Positions 56,351 to 64,000 of a stretch of DNA of 64,000 nt are shown one piece after another. The position numbers and the translations under genes are program-made. The notes below the pieces were generated by a model. The model worked only from the letters and a program-made list of their open reading frames with translations, did not search any database and was not told the origin of the DNA. Positions within the stretch are counted from its first letter, which is position 1. Every line of letters begins with the position of its first letter. The stretch is from Gnetum montanum (lineage: Eukaryota; Streptophyta; Gnetopsida; Gnetales; Gnetaceae), in assembly GCA_015680685.1 (NCBI GenBank), contig MNCI01009578.1, positions 183,822 through 247,821 on the forward strand. The letters are read 5' to 3'.

Positions 56351-56466
56351 CTAATCCTTGTCCTTTTAAGCCACTGAAGGTATGCTCTCAGTCATGGGGG
56401 TGGTGCCTTTGTGAAACTAACTATAACTAATTAATTAACTAATCCTTGCCCTTTTAAGCCACCGAG
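56351..56466. repeat. Short direct duplication after PBS
   Basis: ACTAATCCTTGTCCTTTTAA and ACTAATCCTTGCCCTTTTAA, each followed by GCCACYGA, lie about 86 bp apart. Between them CTCAGTCATGGGGGT repeats the polypurine motif found before LTR3. Confidence 0.65.
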
Positions 56467-56469
56467 AAG

Positions 56470-57963
56470 ATGGTGAAGGGGCGACGGTCCTGGTGATGTA
56501 GCATCAAGGAAAAGAAGCGATTGAAAGTGGTTGCTGACACAATCGCTACTACTCTCAATGCACCGGCAACACTTGTACCAAACATTCATGGAATACAACA
56601 TGTACAGGTATCTGTCGAAACCTCACATAGATAGATTAATGCAGACGAACATGAAGAGCTATTGGACTGATTGGTGGGAACCAGGCAATCACTTCCGGAT
56701 GTCTTTAATCTTCCGAACAGCATTACTGCAACCCAGTCAGAACTGCTCTTGACAAAGGGCAAGAGCCTTGTTTTAGAAGGGCAACTTGAAGCTACTCAAG
56801 TTGCTTGTCAGCGCTTGGCAACTGAGGTAGCCCAATTAAGAGCCTAGCTTGCCGATCCAACCATTCTCAACCATGAAATCACCAGAGATGAAGCTTTTTA
56901 GCAGCTTTAGCTTAAACTCCAGGTTGTTGAGGATGAGTGAGAGACAGCGATCCTCGATAAGTCCATAGCAGAAGCCCGAGCGTATCACTTAGAGAAGGAC
57001 TTGGTAGAGGTTCATCAGGAGAACGTGCAGCTGACCACGAAAGTTCATCGCCTGTGTAATGTTGGTATGGAGAATGAACACATGAAAGATTTTATCCACC
57101 AACAGCAGGAGGAGCTAGCCAAGGTGAATGCAGACATAAGAAGGTTGGCAACTGAAAATCAAAATCTATCAATGGAGGAGGTTCAGGCATTGCGACAGAA
57201 GTCTGCAATTGAGATTCCACTTGGAAAAATGAGGTCCTAAAATTAAAAAATCATTACAGGAACCAAGTGGGATTGTAGAAGGAGGTAAACAAGAAGCACA
57301 TTCAAGTCGCCAAGGCCAAGAAGAACCAAGCGCTCCAGCAGCTTCAAGAGGGAGTCGATGTATGGTCATCTATCTATGATGGGTTGAACACCTACAACAA
57401 AGCAAAAATTTGCCTAAAGGAGCTACAGATTCAAGAAATGACAGAATACATGTAATTGGCCAACCTTCAATATGCAAGTGGCTACCTCATATTCCTTATA
57501 CAAGGGTGAGTTCCAGGAGCACAAGGCAACAAAATAGAAGCTGGCAACATCAAACGTAGAACTTAAGACCCTCTGCCCAAGCTTTGAAGGATAACATACA
57601 GTCATGGAGGACCTAGCCCAAAGAATGAATGACTACCAGCAATTGCAGGCATCAATCCGAGCATTCAACATTGAATGTAAGCAATTTGTAGCCTGGTTTG
57701 TCAATTTAAAAGAACTCTTTCTGGTGCTGACATGCCCTTGGGAAGTTCTAGCTCCCGCACACATTGGAGAAGCTGCCTAGACCATGAACAATCCCAGAAG
57801 CAAAGAAGAAAAGATGAGGGCTCTCTTGGAGGCTTTCCAGCTGCCTCCAGAAGTTGTAGCTGCTGCTAGGCAACCATCATTCGCACTACCACCAACGCAT
57901 GGGCCAAAGGCTGGAGAAGGTCCGTTAGAACCACCACCCCCAGGGATGGTGTATCTTCTCTAG
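56470..57963 (+). pseudogene. Coiled-coil protein ORF of the second E5 half
   Basis: ATGGTGAAGGGGCGACGGTC opens a frame reading mostly as long heptad-rich helix: LEGQLEATQVACQRLATEVA, then a 79-codon open stretch at 57,001-57,240 (VHQENVQLTTKVHRL, FIHQQQEELAKVNADIRRLA). The C-terminal part from 57,600 has EDLAQRMNDYQQLQASIRAF and a Pro-rich end (LPPEVVAAARQ, LEPPPPG). There are several stops and at least one frame change. No Gag core, zinc-knuckle, protease or RT. It resembles in style the coiled-coil exon of the Tat opposite-strand gene, but I see no clear alignment. Function unknown. Confidence 0.6.
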
Positions 57964-58203
57964 CAATTTTGTGCATCATTCTACATAGCAGAGGCTCTAG
58001 GACCAGTGAGGTGTTCAATTTTGTCTCTAAACATTGACATTTTTGTAATTTTTTCTCCTTTGTAACTCGGGGACTTGGTCAAGCTCATGATGTGTCATGT
58101 GTGTGTCATGTATGTGTTTTAGTTATGTGTGTTGCTAATAAGAATCCATACCTTCCAAATTGTAAAGTAACTTAAGAACACGTTTTTCTCAGTCATGGGG
58201 GTA

Positions 58204-59107
58204 TGATGAAGTATCATTGAGTCATTGCGTTGACTGGGCCACATATACAGGGCTGCATATACAGGGCCATGTCGACACGGGCCCGTCGACGTAGCCTTCT
58301 TGTGTCAACGTGGCCCCATTTACGCAGCCACCTTTCTTGGCCTATAAATAAGAGGGCCTTCCTCCTCATTCAGGCATCTTTTAGTTAGTTGTAGCAAAGC
58401 TCTTGCAGTTTGTTCCCGTAGGAGATAGAATATTTTCCAAGTGCCCGTAGCAGGTGTAAGAAAAGTGATCAACTCTTTATTTGAGGGTTGATGTATCTCA
58501 GCCCATTGGCGTGACGGCAATAAAGACGAACTATTCAAGCATTCCTTACAGCATTTGGACTTAGCTATTTTATGCATTCAGTAGTTTAATATATTTATGC
58601 TTTGTTAGTTACATGTTAATTACTTAAGTTTCTGTTATTATTATTTTAACCACTATTGTTCATTCATAGTTCGTAAAGGCCATAAGTACGACCATCTTGA
58701 ACGTAAATCAAACACTTGGTAAACCTAGTGATGCTTAATGTCTGGTAGCCCAGAAGTGTTAGGAGATGCTCAGAACGTGCTCAAAAGATGGGATTGAATA
58801 CTTATGCTAGGAATAGTTAGAATACAAGTTAGGATAATTAGAGATTAGATAATAGTTTATTCCTTACCTTTCATACCTTAAAAATACATGGAAAAAGCTA
58901 TAAAAATCATTAGCCTTAGTCTCACTTAACCATCATAAATAGAACATCACAAGTGAGGTTAGGAAGACAATGACCATTCTAACCTAGAGTTTCACTAGTT
59001 AGAGTCTGGTGCATGTTAAGTACTTACAGTCTGCAGAATTTGATCGGGTCGTGTGTGAATGCCCGTGATTCATATGATTGGGCGTAGGGGTACCTAGCCG
59101 CTCATCA
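58204..59107 (+). repeat. E5 LTR3
   Basis: 904 bp, TGATGAAGTATCATTG to CCGCTCATCA, TATAAATA at 58,343-58,350. More diverged from LTR1 and LTR2 than they are from each other, especially in the second half. Confidence 0.85.
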
Positions 59108-59112
59108 ATACA
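59108..59112. repeat. Target site duplication, right copy (ATACA)
   Basis: Directly follows LTR3. The DNA after it continues the minus-strand Athila integrase. Confidence 0.85.
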
Positions 59113-59446
59113 TTTGAAGGATTTCTTATTGTTCCTCTCCTTCAACATACCTTCTCACCATCTATTTCTACATATCTAATAGAGGTATAGTTCACTACAA
59201 ATGTACCTTGGGATTTATTTCAAAAAATATTCTTTTTCTTCTTCACTCCATTATGTTAGGGTTATCATTGTGACTAAATAGTTTGTTATAGCAACAAGCC
59301 ATTGATCCTTTTTTGCTATAAAGAGGAGTTCATCAAGGAATTTATTACTAAATTATCCTCTTGTCATATTTTCTTCTAAATGTTCAAGTCTACAAAGATT
59401 GTCTACCACTATAGTGACTAAAAATCTCCATCACTAGAAAATCAAA
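59113..59446 (-). pseudogene. pol: Host Athila integrase N-terminal part and pol linker
   Basis: The minus-strand sequence includes VVDNLCRLEHLEEN, FLDELLFIAKKDQWLVAITN and EGEEQ-stop-EILQ, matching the segment before the zinc-binding domain of Athila integrase. The frame ending at 59,113 continues at 50,611 when the insert and one ATACA copy are ignored. It is cut on the right by the E3 LTR. Confidence 0.8.
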
Positions 59447-60838
59447 ACTCTCAGTGTAATAGGTTTAACTTTGAATCCTTAGGACCTCTAAAAAATTTAA
59501 TCCAAGGTATCTTGGATGGTCTAGTAGATTACCTAAGGACTTGGAAAATGTTAATGAGGGTAGGAAAAATAAAAATGCAATGTTGATCTAAGAAAATAAA
59601 TACATAGAATGAAAAAATAAATTAAACTTGCACACAGAATATAACTTTCAACTATATTGTAGAATATAGATGGTTTAGAAATGTGTATAAGAATTCTTGA
59701 GGAGATAAGGAGGTTCACTTCAATGGGGTATTGGAATTCATTACTCCATGATCCAGATGCTTCAAAACTCTTGAAAATGTGAAACATTGCTACAAACTTT
59801 ACCAAATCTACAACATTTGTATTATAGCAAGGTGAGAAGTATGAGAAATTTCAATTAGCCAAGTGAGCAATGCTGGAAGTTGTCGTTCCCAAATGCATAG
59901 TGTTGACATGAAAATCTCATAGATCTCAAGGAGGCAAGGGGGTAATAAGGCCACAAGGCATTTCACACCGGGATGATCCAAGAAGTAGCATGATTCCAAA
60001 GTTTGCAAGTGCTCTTGGATGCAAGAATGCTTAAAATGCCAAGGGGATTCAATTGCAAAAATTGTGGAACTTGTAAATGATGTTGGATGATTGATTTTAT
60101 AGTGTTTTAGGCTTGAATCTTGCTACAAATTGGGTTCAAAAATTGCAGCAAGTTGGCTTCAAATTTCTACACACTCATGTTAGGTGGATGCCCAAATTTT
60201 GGGGTTACTATGTATGGAGAGTCTCATACCCCCATGGTGATTTTGTTTACTAAAAATAGTAATGGGGCACACCATGCATTCTAGCTTCATTTATCCACAC
60301 TAGGCATTCTACCATTCATGTTGGAGTGCATGGTTAATGTTGGAGTTAATGAAGTGCTAAAATCTTATGCATGCTACATCAACATTGGGGGGAAGGTACA
60401 TCAATGCTACAAAGATGGAGTGTCAATGCTATGAGAAGGTTATACCCCTTTACACTAGGAATTGTTGATCCTATACACATCCATGCTAGGAGTAGGTGAG
60501 ATCTGCCCCCATGTAGGCAGCTCTAGCATAGAAACTACTATACCACTCATAAAACCCATAAAATTGCAATTTTTGGCATCCCAAAAGGCATTTTTGATCC
60601 CCCCAGTCCCAAGCCCAAACATAGACCTTACATGAATTTTTCCACTTGGGAGATGATACCTTACGCACTTATGAGGTAAATTTAAAGCCCCAAAAGTATG
60701 AAATACATGAGATTACCCTTCATGGGTTACAATCTTCACATTTACAATGAATTTTAGCCTTAAGTTTCATGGGGTAAAGGCTATATTATAAAAAGATAGT
60801 TACAACATGAAAATTTTGGTGGTGTTTCAATGGCCTCA
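59447..60838 (-). repeat. E3 3' LTR
   Basis: About 1.39 kb. Minus-strand start TGAGGCCATTGAAACACCAC; end near GATTTTCTAGTGA. Shares end and middle blocks with the E2 and E4 LTRs (CCTAAGGACTTGGAAAATG; ATAAAACCCATAAAATTGC). Confidence 0.75.
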
Positions 60839-60839
60839 C

Positions 60840-60881
60840 TTTGTTGGTGTTTAGAGGATTGACCTGAGAGGTACCAACAAA
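60840..60881. other. Hairpin at the 3' LTR boundary of E3
   Basis: TTTGTTGGT (60,840-60,848) and ACCAACAAA (60,873-60,881) are perfect complements. Homologous to 37,119-37,160 in E4. Confidence 0.7.
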
Positions 60882-61839
60882 GAATACAAAATGTCATTAC
60901 AAGTTCATCACCAATATTTCCTCTCTACATTTGATCTAGTCATGTCAAACCATGCTAAAGGGTGCTTGTGATGATGGAGTACAACTATGATGGTAGAAAG
61001 GTAGAAAGGTCATAGGGAAATGGTTTCAAAGGCTAACAATGCACTCTAAATGTTGACACAGTGGGTATAACATGGCATCAACAGGTTGGTTAATCAATTG
61101 GATTTGGTGTTTCATGCTTAGAAGTGTGGCTCACTCAGCAAATTCATTTGAGGAACCAACACCTTGCTTCAAGGTTTCTTCAATCATTAGGCTTCTTCTT
61201 TTGGATGTTTGGAGCCATTAGTTTATTCTTTGGTCTTCACTAACCATTTGGATTGGTAATTGGTATCCCCATTTTTTATTTTTTTTCTTCTAGGTGAAAC
61301 CTTCATTAGGTTTCATTATCAAAGCCTGGTTTGACCTAGTTTTCCTATTGAGTGAGCTATGTTACACTTAATGGACTTGGAGGTTTTCACATCAAATGAG
61401 ATGCATTACATTCGAATGGAATTGGTTTTCCCATTGAATGAACTGCCTTACCCTCAATGGACTTGGAGGTGGAGCATAATGGATGGATTTCATTTGACCA
61501 TAATGCATGTGTTAAGCATAGATCAACATTATTTACTAAGGTATGGAAGGTCATCATTAGGTCGTAGGGTTGAATTCAAGAAGTGGTGCTAGAGGGAGGA
61601 CAATGATATAAGGCAAGAACTCTTGGCAAGATGAACTCACCAAGTCTTGCACATCAGGGTCACATGGTGATTTGTCGGCATGATGAGTTGCATCTTTGTG
61701 ATGGCTCCAAGGTTTCATCATATAAGCACAACTCCAAGAGGATAAGAAAACCAAGCAAAGAAAGCATGTTCTAATGTTACAATGCATACAAGCCATACAA
61801 GGGAATGATGAATAAAGCCAAGCTACCCAAGAGACCATT
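60882..61839. other. E3 3' untranslated region
   Basis: No domain. Near 61,345-61,475 a block with YATTGARTGARCT and AATGGACTTGGAGGT is repeated twice about 80 bp apart. Confidence 0.45.
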
Positions 61840-62075
61840 GTTGCTAGTTTAAGGCCATGGCAAACCATGCTACCAATTTAAGGCCCTGGTAGGCCATGTT
61901 GTACTTGAAATTATTATTGAACTATGTAGTTAGTTTAAGACCTTGATAGGCTATATTATTGGTTTAAGGCCTCAACAAGTTGTATCACCAATTTAAGGCC
62001 TTGGCAAGTCCTAGTTTCACTAGTTTTAGACCTTGGTAGCTAATTTTCTTGGTTTAAGACCTTAGTAGGTCATCA
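61840..62075. repeat. GTTTAAGG-type repeats after E3 integrase
   Basis: Seven or so degenerate units such as AGTTTAAGGCCATGGCAAAC, AATTTAAGGCCCTGGTAGGC and GGTTTAAGACCTTAGTAGGT, spacing about 30-45 bp, starting just beyond the integrase stop. Same word as the E1 array at 1,000-1,218. Confidence 0.7.
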
Positions 62076-62089
62076 ATGTTGGCTATTAG

Positions 62090-64000
62090 CTACATGTAGT
62101 AAGGCTTTAGATAGGAATGATTAATCAGGTTAGCCAACTCATTCCCATTCATGTATTCCATTCTGAATGCACTATTATTGTAGCCTTTGGTGACCAAGAA
62201 AGGCCCTTCCTAGTTGGCTAAGAACTTTTCTACATGCTCACAGACAACCTTCAGAACCAAGTCACCTTCCTTGATCTAAAATGTGGTCAAGTTATGGTGG
62301 TGTTGTTACTTCTTCCTCTCTTGATACCGCTCGATGTGAACAGCTTTTTATACATGTTGCTACTCCACCAAGTCCAGGGCCATTGTATGCAACTAATTAT
62401 ATTATTCATCATTGATGAAATCAAATAGGACTACTTAAAGTAATGAAACTTGCAATTCAAGAGGCAAGATAGCTTCAGAACCATAAACCAAGCTATAAGG
62501 CATTATACTTATTGTGGTATGGTATGTCATTTGCTAAGCCCAAAGTGCATGGACAAGCTACTCATGCCACATATGTTTATTGTTGTTTAGCATTTTCTTG
62601 AGCAAGTTGATGATGGCCTTGTTGCTTTCTTCTTCTTGCCCATTGGCTTGAGGGTAATATGACAATGAGAAAAAGTGTTTAATGCTCAGATCATGATAAA
62701 AATCCATCATTTCTTGGCTATTAAACAATGCTCCATTATCTATGACTATGGTCATAGGTATGTCAAAATGGGCTACTGTGTTATCTAGAATAATTATACA
62801 AACTTTTTCTAATGTTTTCCTTCTTAGGGGAATAGCTTTAACCCACTTTGTAAAGGATTCAGTCATAGTGATGATGAACCTATGACTCATAGAAGACTTA
62901 GGCATTATGGGTCCAATGATATTCAACCCCCACCATTGAAATGGCTAAGTCATCTATGTAGTATGCAACTTAGTTGGTTGTACATGTATAAGGTTACTAT
63001 ATCATTGACATGGGTTGCAAGTTTTAACCTTCTACAAGTAATCATTTTTCATATAGGACCAATAATAACCTAACCATCTAATCTTAGAGGTCATGGCTAT
63101 TGGTCCTATATGTTCCCCATAGACACCCTTGTGAACTTTCTCTAGGACTATTCTAGTTTTGGTTTTACCCAAGCACACTAATGAAATTCCATTATGTAAT
63201 GTGTTATCATCTATAATGACATACTATTTTGATCATTTACATATAATATCCTTTTGAGTAGTAGTCAGGCCTTGTGAGGATTCACCATGCATAAGGTAAA
63301 ATTTGATATTGTCATACCACTCCCTTGTAAGAGTAGTATGAACCACTACTACAAAGATATCCTCAATGCTCTATATGATATAAATGGCATAGTCAATAGT
63401 CAAAGTGGATAACCTACTAAACACATCTTACATCACATTGTAATGGCATTGGCTATGAGATTCTTATTTCAGGGTATGTTTTGGATATCAATGTCTATAA
63501 ATTGTTATAACAATTGCTTTCCTAAGTCATAGTAAGGTTGTAAGTGTTTGGCCTTGCATGCATAAGCTTCGGTTACTTGGTTAACCACAAGTTTTGATTC
63601 TTAGGTCACAAGTTACCATCATTCCTCTGATCAAACCTTCATATTTTACCATGTTGTTGGTACATGAAAACTCAAAATGATAGGTGAAGGATCTAATTTT
63701 ATCAAACAAGAATGTTATGATGGTAATGGCACTAGCCCCAAGGGTAGTAGAAGCTTCATCAAAGTGCATGACCACATCATAACCCTCAGGCACTTGGCTA
63801 ATGGTGTTAACATGTTCATTGGAAAATTTAGAGTCTATAGTTTCTTGGTCATCAATAGGTGAAACAGTAAGTTGTACGGCTATTGCTTGGCCTTTCATTG
63901 AGGATTGAAAGATGTAATGAATGTTAAAATATAAGGTTATGGCTTTCCATAGGGCTATATGACTACTCTCATAGATGTTGGTCATCTTGGATTTGCAAAT
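62090..64000 (-). pseudogene. pol: E3 second RNase H and integrase
   Basis: The second RNase H at 63,985-63,581 is open (YHFEFSCTNNMVKYEGLIRG). Integrase follows: zinc-binding KTCNPCQ near 63,000, a 123-codon open stretch at 62,926-62,558 with NIIGPI (first catalytic Asp replaced by Asn), MTIVIDNGALF (second Asp kept) and YYPQANGQEEESNKAI (Glu kept). It ends LINHSYLKPYYM-stop at 62,090, like E4. Stops are scattered elsewhere. Order and second RNase H identify Tat. Nonfunctional. Confidence 0.83.

Larger units (their letters stand above)
50612..59107 (+). mobile_element. E5: three-LTR composite Athila-type element without pol
   Basis: LTR1 (50,612-51,470), PBS, gag, gap, LTR2 (55,410-56,249), PBS, coiled-coil ORF, polypurine tract, LTR3 (58,204-59,107). 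Only LTR1's left and LTR3's right side carry the duplication ATACA, so the whole entered, or was remodelled, as one unit within the minus-strand Athila integrase. LTR1 and LTR2 are very similar; LTR3 is clearly more diverged. No RT or integrase is present, so both halves would depend on enzymes from elsewhere. Confidence 0.82.
59447..64000 (-). mobile_element. E3: Tat-lineage element, 3' part
   Basis: Minus strand from the right edge: second RNase H, integrase, 3' untranslated region with GTTTAAGG repeats, hairpin, 3' LTR. It continues beyond the window. Its LTR end lies in the pol linker of the host Athila element. Confidence 0.82.

Overview
The window is nuclear DNA of a land plant, most likely a large and slowly purged genome. 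It is almost wholly nested, decayed LTR retrotransposons; I see no intact cellular gene, tRNA, rRNA or CRISPR array. The lineage assignments (Ty3 Tat and Athila, plus one Ty1/copia fragment) are plant-specific. Composition is AT-rich, and reading frames are broken mainly by stop codons. The species cannot be named from this sequence.

Layout. E1 (about 1-13,100, minus strand, runs off the left edge) is a Tat-type element: 5' LTR 11,630-13,100, PBS, gag-protease in one frame with stops (10,866-6,628), then reverse transcriptase (930-1). E2 (about 13,101-28,331, minus) is an older relative: 5' LTR, PBS, gag-protease, with its pol half outside the window. E4 (about 28,332-38,623, plus) supplies RT-RNaseH-second RNaseH-integrase and the 3' LTR. 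The boundaries fit E1 inserted in E2 and E2 inserted in E4. Right of this lie a copia pol fragment (38,880-40,270), an Athila-type LTR plus gag (40,271-43,080), poorly resolved AT-rich DNA, an LTR-like block with a repeated decamer (47,700-48,700), and an Athila integrase on the minus strand (49,440-50,611). That integrase is split by an 8.5 kb three-LTR composite (50,612-59,107) flanked by the 5-bp duplication ATACA, and resumes at 59,108. E3 (59,447-64,000, minus) is the 3' end of another Tat element.

Main discovery candidate: in this Tat family the interval between protease and reverse transcriptase holds a second gene on the opposite strand. E1 carries it at 2,408-6,032 and E2 at 18,442-21,843; E4 keeps only the 5' exon at 28,332-28,548. 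It has several GT-AG introns at matching positions, begins with an FCP1/NLI-IF phosphatase-like domain whose catalytic aspartates are replaced, continues into a domain resembling plant mobile or transposon proteins, and ends in a coiled coil. Being antisense to the retroelement RNA, its introns would survive retrotransposition. Between this gene and RT lies a long tandem-repeat spacer: 40-bp palindromic units in E1, and units of about 185 bp in E2 and E4.
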